From Rhizopus arrhizus (taxonomy: Eukaryota > Mucoromycota > Mucoromycetes > Mucorales > Rhizopodaceae): 64,000 bases of DNA. The translations under genes and the position numbers were made by a program. The notes under the pieces are model-generated. The model was not told the DNA's origin and searched no databases. It saw only the letters and a program-made list of their open reading frames with translations. The DNA is taken from assembly GCA_024220505.1 (NCBI GenBank), contig JAKZZE010000007.1, forward strand, positions 1,488,001-1,552,000. Direction: 5' to 3'. Position 1 is the first letter of the stretch. Every line of letters begins with the position of its first letter. Shown here in pieces: positions 11,303 through 24,500 of the stretch.

Positions 11303-12103
11303 CATGTCAGTCTCTCTCTTTCCATATGATTATATCACTTACAAGCATCTCATTCGCTTTCGAAGGACCCATGATTCTGAACAAGGCGTCAGTTAAGCAC
11401 AAAGGCACCTGGTTTCTTTCTTTTCTTTTCTTTTCTTTTTTACCTCGGGAACAATAAGGATGAGCATCCTTCAGCACAAAATCCTAATCATGTCTGTCAG
11501 ACAAGAGAAAAAAAAAAAAAAAAAAAAAGGTTGCTTACCAAGCTTCATGAAAGGAGTCGTAAAGGTCGCTTCAGGTACAGCATAAGTCACGTCACATAAA
11601 GCAAGCGTTGTTGTACCAAATCCAATACTAGGGCCTACAGATTGCATTAACATCCCACTAGAGTTAGTTTGTCTTTACCATTCACAGCGCCTATTAATAT
11701 TTTAGGAAACTGAATCATTGCACTTACAACGGCCCTAAAGAAAGGAGATAAGCATCCATCTTTTTTTTATATGTTCTTTAAAACTACTCTGTCGTATCTC
11801 TTCTACGTTGCATCTCCTTTTTGTCAGGATCAGGCAATACTAATTCTTGTCCTGAAGTATAAAACTTTCCTCGTCCTGTCAACACGGCCACTTTGACGTC
11901 ATTTGTATCAGCAGCCCACTTTAAAGCATGAAGCCAATCCTATCCATATTCTGAGTTTAGTAAAAAAGAACAAGCTGTAATCAGCCTACTTTATAAGATT
12001 GAGGTGAAAGTGCATTGTAACGTTTGGGTCGATTGAATGCAATCTCGGCTACTCCATTTTTAAATAAGGTAATGGCAACAGTTTCAAGCTTGGGTACAGA
12101 CAT
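10914..12103 (-). CDS. Peroxisomal enoyl-CoA isomerase/hydratase (crotonase fold), PTS1 AKL
   Basis: Eight exons (12103-11990, 11939-11788, 11734-11679, 11634-11539, 11483-11444, 11376-11343, 11258-10994, 10945-10914) join to 262 residues. The crotonase core is clear: AFNRPKRYNALS, GRGKFYTSGQEL (oxyanion-hole segment), NGPSIGFGTTTLALCD, TFTTPFMKLGFCAEGCSS and FPRIMG. The latter parts fit the ECI2-like delta3,delta2-enoyl-CoA isomerase branch better than typical hydratases. The C-terminus KKKKAKL ends in AKL, a peroxisomal targeting signal type 1, so it likely acts in beta-oxidation of unsaturated fatty acids. The sixth intron consists of 43 A immediately before the acceptor (see findings). 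Confidence 0.9.
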
Positions 12104-12985
12104 TGTAAATAGAAAAAAAAAAAAAAAAAAAAAAAAAGACAGTAAAATTCGAGCAGGCTCTTGTCCCTTTTTGTAAAGAAGATCTTTATGACAGCACGTG
12201 AAAATTAATATCCGCAAAAAGAAATACAAGATCAACCCTCGTATTTGTAAATCAGAAAGGGAGAGGGGATTGTTTACAGCTTTGTATTCCTCATTCAACT
12301 CAGACAAGCACAAAAAAGCATGTCACTCATCTCCAACTGATGACAGGATCCTCTGTGGTTTCTTTCAATCTTGAAAACTTCCTTTAACCCCTTGAATCCT
12401 TCACTGACCCATCATATGCTCCTTCCTGTTTGAACTCAATCACCTTCTACTCATCACCGAGAGTTTCGTATCACACCATTAGCTTTTTTTTGGATGGACA
12501 CTGTCCTCCTTTTTGATCCAAAAGACATCTTTTTATGTCGTGATTGTTTTTTTCCGGATGTAGCGTGTTAAAAGACGCTGTGACACAGTCTTTGAAACTC
12601 TTCCTTTCCACTTCTTTTTGGCTCCATAAGCCTCAATGGCTTATTCAGATAATGACTGCAAAAGAGTATTCTCTTTTATCATAAACAATGTCAATCAAAT
12701 GAATACAACTGTTCAAATTGAAAAAAATTAGGGAGAAAAAAAAAAATAGTCTCTTTGCCATCCTCTAGAGACACCTCCCCTGAATTTAATAAGCACTCAT
12801 TTGTAGCCTAACTGTCGATTGTTATCATTCTCATCATAATGACCCATGACGGATTTGAACATCAATTGTTCTATTTGTATAAGTAGTACGTTGCTTGTTT
12901 CTTTTTCTTTTTCTTTTTTTTTAAAAAAAAGTACATTTTGTAATGTATATATACGAAAACTATACAGAAAGAAGATTACTCTCCT
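12104..12985. other. Intergenic, no gene supported
   Basis: This is the upstream region of the isomerase gene with a poly-A/T tract at 12112-12136. No family-like frame was found on either strand, and the LINE remnant begins after it. Confidence 0.45.
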
Positions 12986-12989
12986 CTTT

Positions 12990-13760
12990 TATTCTGTATT
13001 TGTTGCAGGACTATCTTTAGAACAGCAAATAAATTCAGCCAGGCTATCGATGATTCATTGGACCAGGAAGATCCACTAAAGACACAAGTGCGATCGTACT
13101 TCCACAAGACTTCCAAAGGATAGTCAAGGACTTCTAGAGCTTTGGATAACACATGATTTCCCACATAGCCATGTAAGGTGCGAAGTGCACACTATAAATT
13201 GCCAGGAGATGTTACAGTATCCGAGAGAAACTTGGATGAGAGATGTTCGCCTATAAGCCCATTTTAGAGGGCAGTCCACGAAGAAATGGGGTAGTGACTC
13301 ATCATGCCGTTGACATAAAGAACATCGGGGATCATCCCAAGTGATTGGATCCCAATGATGAAGCTTAACATCATTGGGTATCCTATTCTGAAGCAAACAC
13401 CACCAGCAAGTTGTCACGACTTTAGGTAGGGCTAAAGACCAAAAATACTTTCAAGCCCTCCACTGCATCACGAACGACATTGTTAAGAAAATAAATTGTA
13501 TGAAGCTATTGTTGAAAGAGAGCACCGTCCTGCGTTCGACAATCAATAGTAGGTTCACTGAACTGTTCTTTAGCTCACTCATTTTGCTATATTCGCACCA
13601 CTCAAAGCCATTACTTCCTTGAGACTCAATTATCGACCGATCTCTTCCGAAAAGCGAGTCGTCCCTCCAGGCTAAACATCCAGTACTTTAATCAATTAAG
13701 TCGCTTTCACCTCAGGACGTGCTAGGGATGATAGAATGTATAGATACGATTCGGTGATTA
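12990..13760 (-). mobile_element. LINE (non-LTR retrotransposon) 3' remnant
   Basis: On the minus strand the frame around 13440-13124 reads W.LALPKVVTTCWWCLLQNRIP, KLHHWDP, CSLCQRHDESLPHFFVDC. This is the Cys/His zinc-binding segment found downstream of reverse transcriptase in LINE ORF2 (zf-RVT type). Further upstream and downstream sequence is broken by stops and frame changes. No polymerase core is left and the ends cannot be fixed, so the copy is 5'-truncated and dead. It is in opposite orientation to the larger LINE at 18.3-20.2 kb. Confidence 0.65.
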
Positions 13761-13899
13761 ACATCGTGGCTTTTCATTTTTTTTATTTAACTTAATCATT
13801 GTTATTATAAAAAGAAGGTGACAGCAGAGGTATACTGCGACTAGTTAAAGTACAAGGAAGCCCTGTACTTTTCATGTTTCTCTTGTTTAGAATATTTAG

Positions 13900-15200
13900 G
13901 GTTTGTTTCATGAATCCTTTTCCTTTAAAAGTAAGTTCTAAAAGTGGGACAAAGTCCACATAAAAGCTTTCAAAAGACTCCGGGTATCCAAATCTTTAAG
14001 TCTTTAAAAATCTTACAGCGTTGGTTCCTATAGAGACATCGGCGACAGTGAATTCCATATCCAAGCCTAAAAATTTCAATACTTTAATACATATTTTTTT
14101 TTCTAGACATAAATAATTTTATTACCCATCATAATGTATCCAACAGCTGTCAGATTGTTGATCTGTGGCTCATTTTTGAAAACAAGAACAGAGAATATAC
14201 CCCCTCAATGTCTTGGGGGCTTCTGCAAACAATCATTTATATAATTGTCATCAGCTTCTATTACATCATGTAAGCCAATCTCACATGCGCCCAACTCTGT
14301 TGCTCCGCATTTGAATAATATATCCATTTTTGCACCTATTGATTTTCTTCGTCTCTTTTCCACAGCCTCCAGATTCCTTCCATTCTTTTTTGGTATGGCT
14401 CCTAACACACTGGGCTTTTTCACCTAAATTTGCTCTGATTTGCTTGTCATTGAATGCCTTATATACAAATGACCAAGTATTGATTATGGTGTCTAGCTCT
14501 GAATAATCATCAACTTGCAGGATAGAATCACGAATAAACCATTCAGAGGCTTCGATTAGACTCTCTTGAACCCATTTTCTATCAAATTCTTCTATAGGAT
14601 CATAATACTTGTTGTGAGCAAATTCGTGCATATTTCGTGCTGTTATGTATATCTCATACGTGCTGATGTATGCAGATAAATCAAGTGGTAAAGCTAGAAT
14701 TTTTTTTCATGTTCGTCGTTCTAATCTCTTCCAACTCATTTTCATCAAAATAGTTGACCCAAATCGGATCACTGAGGTCTAAAATTAGCGAGTGAACAGG
14801 ATGTTCATACACTGTCTCTTGAATGGGACTTTTCATTCTGTCTTTACTGCTTTGTTGGTCGATAGAACCCATTTGTTATCCTTCTTGATTTCTGATATTT
14901 CTTTAGAATCAAATCCTTCTTCGCAAGTATTATTTGTCAATTAGAACTTGATGATGTGAAGATATTGATGCTGCTTGATACCTTCGATTTAGACTTTAAA
15001 TCTTTTAATGCATTGATGATGTTCATCTGCCAATAGTTGCCAACGTTTCTTTCCATCTTATATCCCATCGATCCTGCGACTGCTTTGAATCGACCCTTCC
15101 AACTTCCTTTGTAAACGTGAAATTGTTGTCTGCCGTATTTATCAATGATGAAGTTTTCCAGCTCTCTTGCTAGATCGTCAAAAATACAATACCTTGTCAT
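13900..15200 (-). pseudogene. Broken copy of a repeated fungal gene family (uncharacterised)
   Basis: Minus-strand pieces 15200-14937, 14872-14681, about 14690-14281, 14423-14205 and 14170-13930 are collinear parts of one protein, but they need at least three frame changes and cross stops (for example near 14850, 14690 and 14400). Recognisable text includes HSLILDLSDPIWVNYFDE, DPIEEFDRKWVQESL, VDDYSELDTIINTWSFVYKAF, KSIGAKMDILFKCGATELGACEIG and LDMEFTVADVSIGTNAVRFL. I recall this as a multi-copy family of unknown function in Mucorales genomes; that is memory and not a search. One plausible intron lies between 14130 and 14060. Decay suggests a dispersed, once-mobile or expanded family. Confidence 0.6.
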
Positions 15201-17117
15201 CTGGCTATAGGGCTATAATGACTGTGGCAATTTCTTAAATAAAGCTTAGATTTTTTTAATGTATATTTCATGCGCAATAAAATATAAACTACCATCTTGA
15301 TAGAGTACAGTTTCTAGCATAATTTTCGAAGTTAAATTTTGATCGAATCAAGTATAATAATAACAGTTTTAGTTAATGCCAATAAAAGAAAAATAGAGAA
15401 GGATACACAAGTAACAACAAATAGAACCGATAATTACAAGAAAAAAAAAAAAAATAAAGCAAGAACAGTAAATAAACCAATAGCAGAGTTATGATTAGAA
15501 GGATGATAACAAGTGACGAATAATTGAAAAAAACAGAAAGAGTAAAAACACCATAGTTGCTGCGAATTCTTTTTTTTTTTTTCTATTAAACAAGGTTGGG
15601 CGTTTTTTTGTAACACTTCATGAAACGTTTTGAAAACAGAATAACTAAGTGTTGGTTGCTGCATCACAAATGGAATCTCTTTAAACAACCATATATTGTG
15701 GTAGCCACAATTTTTTAACAACTTAAAAAAAGACTTACTGGAAGACTTCTTTGTTACTCTCCTTTTTTTTTTTCAGCAGTTGCTTCATTTGGTTCAGATG
15801 CTTCACCAGAAGGTAAGCCTACAGATACTGACACGTTGATTGCTTCTTTACCATTTTTGTTTTAGCGTGCTCAGATATGAAGTAATGCGTCTTCTTTGGC
15901 AACAAACAAGCTTTCAATGCCTCCTTGGACATATGAAAAACAGCAATAGCATTTCTCTTATTAACTGAGCTCTGGTGTTTGATCCAACTGGAATATGAAC
16001 AGCAAACTTGGAATATCAAGCGTCAAATTCGATTTCATTTGCAATATGGGATACTGGCCAAATGTTCATTAGTCTATTCAAGAGCACTTGTTTGAACAAA
16101 AAGTTACTGAAAAACGTTGACAGATGAAGAGGGCAACATTTTATATATTGTTGCCAGTAAGGTAATTGATAAATCAAAAACATGCATCGAGGTGTGGCTG
16201 CTACAATAGATGGTTATTTAAGGAATTCCCATTGACTGTAGCTTTCTTCAATCAATTATTATTGAATAAGAGTATCTTGCATACTCCTGCTTTAATTTTT
16301 GCCCAACACTCTTAACATGGGAAGATTTTTTTTGTATTGATAACAAGAAAACTGTACTGCCAAGCAAAATGCTTTAATGACCAACAAAAACTTGGATTGG
16401 TCAAACTTAAGATTGGATTTATTTATTTCAACCTTCTTTAGCATATTGATACTCGTTCCTTTCAAAACACAATTCAATAAAGTGAAAAACAGTGAACCTA
16501 CTGTCAATTCGCTTTCAATGTTGATATTCTCACTGCTGAAATTGCAGACATTATAAAAACAAAACTGTATTCAAAAAATATCTTTGTGGTCTATATTTTG
16601 AACATTCTGTATTGGTCTTTATTTCGTTTTATTTGGTTTACAAAGTGTATACCTTCTTGCATTGATATCAACCAACATGCTATCATCTTCCAAGTTTGGA
16701 TAACAAATAAAACATGTATAGCTTCGTAAGGTGCTTGTTAGCATCCTAAATGTCAAACTATAACATTTGTAAAAATGTGTAAATCATTAGTGGATAACCC
16801 ATCTGGATTCTCAACCCTTCATCCAATACCTTTAGCTCATTCTACATCTCTTTTAAAGTATCCTACAATTCAGGTTTCTTGGCAACCATCATCGGTTGTG
16901 CATAGTGAACGTCTGGGCCAGATGGAGAGAACAAGACTCGGGTTTCCATCCAAGGCACGTTTTGATGTAAAATTTACATCATGTCCTTGTCATTCGAATT
17001 TGTATGTATCAAACCATTTTGTTTGATAGTGCAGTGCGTATTTCTTTTTTTATCTGAAAAAGTTGTTGGAGTTCAACTTGGAATGGTAACTCATTGAAAG
17101 ATGGTATGGATTATCTG

Positions 17118-17159
<42 letters not shown>

Positions 17160-17385
17160 ACTGAGACACCTTGGCATGAAATCATCCTAGCTCAGTTACT
17201 TTACAAAGGTCACTCCAAAGCTGAAATGCTCCATGTATTTAGCAAAGACAGGCTTCGATGTTGGTCACCGACGGCTGTTGTCTTGCTTTGTATTCCTTTT
17301 TTGTTCCTTACACATCGTACCTGAATTCATCAAAAAAAAAAAAAAACGACTTGAAAAATCATGTACACTTTTATTGAATGACCAT
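15201..17385. other. Repeat-derived spacer with unrecognised broken frames
   Basis: Minus-strand frames at 15721-15434, 16019-15819 and 16507-16292 look like parts of a decayed coding sequence. The 16019-15819 frame continues after a shift into a Val/Ser/Glu-rich stretch (GLPSGEASEPNEATAEKK). I cannot assign a family. A poly-A tract of 36 (17121-17156) and another short A-run (17330-17346) precede RPL15. Confidence 0.35.
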
Positions 17386-18047
17386 CTAACGGTAACGACG
17401 GAGAGAAAGAGTGTTGCGACGCTTCCAGGTAGCACGACGACCAGAACCCTTGGTGTTGTTGAAGCGGTGACCCTTTTGGTGACCACGCGACTTCTTACCG
17501 ACAGCAGTCAAACCACGAGCTTCACGACGCTTGTGAACGGGGTTGGCGATCCAGTTGATACGGGCATCGTTACGGATGGCCTTGTGAGAGGGATCGACGA
17601 GGATGACTTCAAAGTACTTGTAGGTAGCATCTTGGTTGATCCAGTAAGAGTTCAAGACGCGCAAGTTGCGGCACTTGCGACCGACACGTTCTTCGGCGGT
17701 AGAGCGGAGAGAACGTTGATACTTGAGTTGGCTGACACCTTCGTTCACAGGCTTACCGTAGGTGGCACCCTTGGGAACAGGTCTCTTGCGACCACCACGA
17801 CGGACACGGATACGGTAGATGACATATCCTTGCTTGGCCTTGTAGCCCAAACGACGAGCCTTGTCGGGGCGAGAAGGACGAGAGGCACGGTGAATGACAT
17901 TCAATTGTCTATTTAAAATGAATACATGGACATCCTCAAGCTCCATCACTTTTACCTGTATTCCCAACAACGGACACGGAGCAAGAAGCGAGAGACATCA
18001 GATTGCTTCTTTCTAGCGAGCTCTTCCAAATATTTGTAGGCACCCAT
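17386..18047 (-). CDS. RPL15: 60S ribosomal protein L15 (eL15)
   Basis: Exon 1 (18047-17956) and exon 2 (17908-17386) join across a 47-nt intron to 204 residues, exactly the eL15 length. It begins [20 protein letters not shown] and contains [18 protein letters not shown] and [16 protein letters not shown], all diagnostic of eL15, a basic protein of the large-subunit core. The intron (GTAAAA..AATAG) splits the EYR codon region at residue 31. The GC-rich shared promoter element sits at 18296-18308, 249 bp upstream of the ATG. The long plus-strand frame 17233-17916 is antisense shadow. Confidence 0.98.
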
Positions 18048-18295
18048 GGTTATAAAACTATAATGATAAAAATCAATATCCACACATTTAACTCAATCCA
18101 ACTTCTCTTCATCCATCTTTATTTTTTCCCATCCACTTTTCCATCTCTCTCTCTTTTTGTTCTAATGTTCACCTGGCTTACCTTTGAAAGGGAAAAAGGA
18201 AGGATGCTTATTTTACAGCTGCTTTCCATTAGTGTATTCACTCTGAGTGTTTATTTCATGCCACTGTCCTCGTTTGAGAGAAGGCTATTCCAGTG

Positions 18296-18308
18296 TCCGA
18301 TCCGGACA
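18296..18308. promoter_or_regulatory. TCCGATCCGGACA promoter element (RPL15)
   Basis: It differs from the DHX34-side element only at its last base and from the RPL10 element at two central bases. It lies upstream of RPL15 and just before the LINE remnant. Confidence 0.6.
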
Positions 18309-18330
18309 TGAATTTGTTACACAGACGCAT

Positions 18331-20247
18331 TTGGAAAGATGTCGTTGCGCCAACAGTGTATAGGAGAAAAAGTACAGTGGCAGTCGTTCTGCTCTTGATG
18401 GGTCTAATTCCAATTTGTGAGCAACCCGGTCACGATAACACCCAACAGCATGCTTTCTCTCTTAAAGGCCCTAGCCTATGCGGATGATGTATGTGTCCTG
18501 TTGCATTCTACGGACGATTACTGTGGCCTATGCCACCTTTAGACCGCTATGGGTCTGTATCCAATGCTAAGGTTAATATTCACAAGACTGAAGCATTTTC
18601 TTTGGTTGAATGCTCCTGCCCAGAGTGGATTGTTTTTCTAGCAGCATAAGGTATTTCCAAATGGCATGATCATTCGTCACTTAGTCCACTTCGATATCTT
18701 GGCTTTCCCCTGATTCAGTCTTTTCATCAACGTCGTTATCTAGAACAGTAGTTATTACAGACAGTGAAGTCTCAATGTACTATGTACTCTCAACGTAGGC
18801 TTTCTATCAAAGGATGTGCTACCATAATGAACGCATTAATACTTTCTAAATTGTGGTATATTCTGAGGATGGTTCAGTTACAGACTACCTTCTTTCGACG
18901 GCTCAATTCCGTGATTTATCAGCTTTTCTAGCATAACTGCAAACCTAAGATCAAGTACACGCAGTTGTGTTTAGATCAAAAGTTAGGAGGGTTAGGTTTT
19001 TTGGATCCACAATTTCAACGACACAACCTACAGATATGTTGGTTTCGTCAACTTCTGGAAGACAATTTCCCTCAATCTTGCAGTCAACTTATCTTGCTAG
19101 ATCACATACGTCGTTTCCATTCAGGAAATACTAGAACAAGGCTAGCACTCTTTTTTCCTCCTTTGAGATTACATCCTGCTGCCCATGCTAATAACTTTAT
19201 GCAAAATATATATGAGACGGTTGATTCTTATGGGTATGCAGATACACAATAGGTAAAGTGTACTCCTGCCACACTTTTCTGCTTGCCCCTGTCTGCTATA
19301 TTTGTTATGATTCCTACTGATTATTGGGTCACTCGATCACGACACAAAAAACTCAAGGTGTCTCAATTTTTTACGTATGATCACCACTTTGGATGTATAC
19401 AGCCTTTATTGTCATCTGACCAGCCTCCTTTCCCTCATCTGGTTTCCAAGTTAAGCCGAGATATTCATAATCGTATTATCAAGCTAAACCAGCCTATCTA
19501 ACCTCATATATTGAATCAAAGTTAACCATTGGGTGAAGTAGATGATTCAGCGTTCATCGATGCCTTCTGTTTGCAGCCCCAATGAATCAATTACAAACTT
19601 AAACCATTTCGGTTGTCTTTAATACAGTGATCTCCACCATCATAGGCAATGTCACCAATATCAACGTCCAAGTGGTCACTTTTTGGAAACTGCTTGTTTC
19701 GCCGGAAAGCCGGTCTTTATGGTATCGTTTATTCCACCGTAAACTCTATAGCCAATTACTTGTTTCAAGATTTGATAAGGGGTTGACCTCTTCACAATGT
19801 AAATTCTGTTCTGCTAATACTGAAGACTCGCAACACCTCTTCGTGCGTTGTTCTAAGAAATGGAGAGTATGGAAAGATGCTTTCAATTTCTTTAATCCAC
19901 ACCTCACTTTCACTCAAGACGATGTATGCTCAATCCTCTAGTCTTTTCAGCCGTTTCCTTTCGTTGACAATACTGCTATCTGGACTCTCAGCTGCTGTGT
20001 GGTTTCCGTTATCTGGCGTGCCCACTGGAGATTTACTATTGACGACTTCCCTTTTATTGATAAACAGCTGATCACTCGTGCTATGTCGCAGTTTGCCACC
20101 TTCAAAAGGGGTAGACTTGACCCTCACTAGCATGTTCAATCGCGTACATTCTGTTTCTTTTGGTTCACACCGCTCTCGGATGTGTGGCTCACATTATATT
20201 TTATAAATAAAAATAAATATTTCTTTACAAAAAAAAAAAAAAAAAAA
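18331..20247 (+). mobile_element. LINE (non-LTR retrotransposon) degenerate ORF2 fragment with poly-A tail
   Basis: The plus strand reads ALAYADDVCVLLHS at about 18468-18506, with the YADD catalytic motif of reverse transcriptase at 18477-18488. Downstream the frame (from 18965) reads LGGLGFLDPQFQRHNLQICWFRQLL, typical of the LINE region after the RT thumb. Still further (19627-19941) is a zinc-binding segment (CKFCSANTEDSQHLFVRCSKKW). Stops and shifts interrupt all of it, and the 5' half of ORF2 plus ORF1 are absent, so the copy is 5'-truncated. It ends in a 19-A tail (20229-20247). I could not find a target-site duplication. Mucorales carry LINEs of this type (Grem-LINE1 near Mucor centromeres); membership is not shown here. 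Confidence 0.75.
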
Positions 20248-21568
20248 TACCAAGCTTGTGCAAGCTGATTTTGATGATGATTACTTTGTTAAGACAAGAA
20301 CTGTTGTTGATCCTGATATAGAAACATAAAGCCCAACAAATGGTTTGTGGATTATATCTTCATTATTGAAGACAATTATGTATCAGGTGTCGATTACGTT
20401 TCCATTGACAACTCGCATATTTTTTTGATTGTTTTTTATTTGCATGTGCTTCTTTTCATACTTTGTCATACATTACTGGAAAGGGCAACACAAAAATGGC
20501 CAGTGATTCACTTATTTTACTCACAACTGTTACTTCCCATTCAATCATATTATACTACCAGAAATGAAATATTATGCATATGTTTTTGACGTATTTTGTT
20601 TATCTTCCAAACCACTAATGGACTTGAACTTGAAACACTACCATCCGCTACCTTTTTGGCGATTTTCGACATCACAAGCTTAATTTGGCGGTTGTGATAG
20701 TCATGTGGCGGTTTAATTCAGATTCGCTTAAACTTAAAGTACTATCACACTTTTTTTTCCCTTCTTTATCTCCTTTATTTAGCATTGCTATGCTACATCA
20801 TGTCTAGTGAAAGATGGATTGATACAATTCATTAATGATATCTAATACTTGAATTAAATATGTATAATTCACTATACTTGTTCTACTATTGAGATATTTG
20901 CTTCTAAATTAAAAAAAAAAAAAGACAACCAATTGGTATAGACTTTTATATCCATGGATGTCAAGGCTTGTACTACAAAACATTCTTGGCAACAGGGCAT
21001 CCGATTTGTCAGTGAAGACGAAATTACATTTCATACTACATGAATTTTGTTCTCGCCATTCGCTGCTTTTGTTTTCCACGAAGATGAATTTAGTTTATGG
21101 AAAGAGTGTACCTTTGCATCAAACAAATGCGTTTCTAGAAACTGTGCTAGGATCACCACACGGACCAATCATTGTCTAGCTAGGATATAGGAGTATGCAT
21201 ATGATTGTTTGTTATTTTCAAGAACCGACTTAAGCTTTGCATAGAAATCATCAACGACGATCGGCCACCAAATACATCATCACTGACAACTTCATGACAC
21301 ACATTAAAGGAGATACTTGTGATAGACGAGATAGTGATGCATACAAACAAATCGAGGCTTTTTCAGTGTGCCTAAATCGTCATAATCAAGGTCTATTTAT
21401 GAAAGGGAATCATGGCTATCTTGGTTACAAATTACCAAATTGAGTTGATAGACCTTAGCCAAGTGAACTCCCATCTTTTTTTTTTTTTTTTTTTTTTTAT
21501 ACATATTTTGCGCAACCCTACCTTTTTTTTTTTTTCTTATTCCACCTTCTTCTTTCTTATACTTTACA
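20248..21568. other. Spacer with decayed coding-like sequence
   Basis: Plus-strand stretches near 20950-21180 and 21237-21443 stay open in changing frames (for example DVKACTTKHSWQQGIRFVSED and THIKGDTCDRRDSDAYKQIE), suggesting a dead gene or transposon. I do not recognise it. The transportin promoter with T-rich tracts (21478-21499, 21523-21535) ends this interval. Confidence 0.35.
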
Positions 21569-24500
21569 ATGGCATGGCAACCTGATCAGACCAGCTTGAA
21601 TCAACTATTGAACATTTTGAGAGATGCCATTAACCCAAATAATAAGGAGCAAGCCTTAATTCAACAGGTTTGAGTAAAGAAAAAAAAAGAGAGTTGCAGA
21701 CTATTGATAGGTTAATAGAGGCTATCTCGGTTCAATGAATATAAAGAATACAATGCCTATTTAGTTTACATACTTGTCAGGGCCATTCATGAAGACAGCT
21801 ATACTCGAGCTATTGCCGGCCTGACGCTCAAGAATAACCTGTTGCATCATTTTGAAATGACGCCAGAACCTGTATTGAGCTATGTGAAGCAGATATGCCT
21901 AGACTCCTTTGATGTTCCAGACCCAGATGTGACGATTAGGAAAACAATAGGGTCAGTGATAACAGCGATCGTAGTCCAAGGACATGTGTCCTCTTGGCCA
22001 GATTCAATCTATACATTACTTTCCAAGTTGGAAAGTTCAGAGCCACTGGCTTTAGAGGTATACATCTCTTGATGTCCATTCATGTTACTTAGATTGTGTA
22101 GATGTCGCTTGATACCATACAAAAGATATGTGAAGACACTATTTCAGATATCAATGAAGCCATACTTTACAATCAGCCGATGCTAGAGCACATTATCCGT
22201 AAACTGATCCCGTTCAATAGCCATCCGAATCCTACCTTTCGTGTCCTGTCTATCTCGGCCATCAGTTACTCTATCCCGCTCAAGTCACACGCGCTTCTCA
22301 AATACATGAACGATTACCAATCATCCCTCTTTTTCTCTGCGTCCGATGAAAACATTCAGGTGCGCCAAGAGGTCTGTCGATCGTTCATGATGCTTCTCGA
22401 TCACTTGTCCGAACAGATCTTGCCTTATCTTGATCCACTTATTGAATACATGATCCACTGCAATCAATCCGAGAGCAGTCCGATCGCTTTAGAAGCCTCC
22501 GAGTTTTGGCATCGATTCACGGCTCTTGATCATCTGCATCACTACCTGATACCTTACCTGCCTCGAATCGTTCCCGTCCTACTTCAGTCGTTGGTGTATG
22601 CTGAGGATGACCTGATGGCCTTTGGGGATCAAGATGAAAGTGATGGGGATCAGATCTTGCTGCCAAGGCATCGTCGTAAGCATAGTGATATCCAACTACA
22701 ACAGGAAGATGAGGCAGAAGAACAAATGGAAGAAGAGGATGATGTGGAAGACGACGAGTTTTTTTTCAGTTTGGACTTTACGTAAATACAGTGCAACCTC
22801 TCTGGAGGCATTGACCACAGCCTTCAAATCGCATGTGGTCCATGTACTCTTGCCTCTGCTGAACACCACGTCGTTTTGCAGTCAAGACTGGAAGGTGATC
22901 GAGAGTGGTATCCTAGCATTGGGTGCTGCTGCTGAAGGTAACTGGGAACAAGTGAGGTGATAATAGTATGTCTCATCCGTGTATTCAGGTGGCATGGATT
23001 ACATTGTGCCTCATCTACCAGAGATAATACCTTTTCTTGTCAAGAATTTATCCAATTCGAACGTAAGAAGAAGAAAATGATAACAAAGTGTTGTCTAATC
23101 CACTCTAAGGTTTACATACGATATATCACTTGCTGGACCCTTGGTCAATTTTCAGGGTGGCTTGTTTTACAGTACGATGACCAAGAAACCAGAAGCAAGT
23201 ACTATGAACCCGTCCTTCGTGAATTATTACGGCGTATCCTTGATAGAAACACAAGAGTACAAGAGGCAGCGTGTTCTGCGTTTTCCATTTTAGAAGAAGA
23301 AGCTTCGGCGAAGGAACTTGTGCCTTATTTACCGGCCATCTTGAATCATCTGACGAGGGCCTTGAGGCTTTATGGTAACAGAAACTTACGCTTACTTTAT
23401 GATACCCTGGGTACCCTGGCTGAGTCTGTAGGACCCTCACTGAATGAACCTCAATGCATCGCAGTCTTGATGCCACCCATCATCGCTAAATGGAATAGTC
23501 TGGCAGATACTGATCGTCATCTGTTCCCACTGTTAGCCGTAAGTTTCTCTCTCTCTCTCTCTCTGGGATTCAAAGGAGATACTAACCCATCTAATTTTTA
23601 AAAGTGTCTGACGGACATTGCTACCTCTCTGGGTGAAGGATTCTTGCCGTTCACAACACCCGTGTTTTCAAGATGTGTTCATCTGGTGACAAACATCCTT
23701 CAGAATACAGTCTTTGTGGACGAAGAATTTGAAGATGACTGGATCAGTATTCCTTTAGATTTATTGTCTGGTATCGTTCAAGGTCTTGGACAGCATGCTG
23801 AACGATTTGTGGAAGCTTCAACACTATTACCTTTGCTAACAGTATGCTCTCACTATGTAGGTTGATGATAGTAAGGAATATTTTCTTTAATAAAAAATAG
23901 AGAGAAGAAAAAGAACAAAAAGTTGTCTTTCCGGATGACCTTTGTTTTCTTTTTCTCCTCCCTTCCTTCCTTGGATACTAACCTGCCTATGACTAGAGCT
24001 CTCGCTGTGAAGTACTGCAGCCTACCTATGCTTTGATTGGTTACTTGGCCAAGGCTTGCTTTGGTTGTCTGGAACCTTACTTGGATAAGATCATGCCAGA
24101 ATTGCTGGGTCAGTTGAGCAATGACGATCCAGAGTATATGTTTGTTCGAAACAATGCGATTTGGGCTCTAGGTGAAATTGCGATTCGATGGTCCAAGATA
24201 CAACGTTGTGTACCTACCATTCTACCGATACTCGTACCACTTATTTATCATGCAGACCATCTATTGGAAAACACGATCAACACGATCGGTAGAATCGGAT
24301 TGGCCGCACCCGAGTCACTCGCTCGTTACCTCCCCAACATAGGCCAGGATTGGCTGTACAGGTCGAGAAAGATGAGAGAAAATGATGAGAAAGATACAGC
24401 ATTTCAAGGCCTATGTAGAGCAGTACAATCATATCCAGAGGGATTAAATGAAATGGTAGGTTAGTCTGATCTCTTGCAAAAGAAAGACAAAAAAAAAAAA

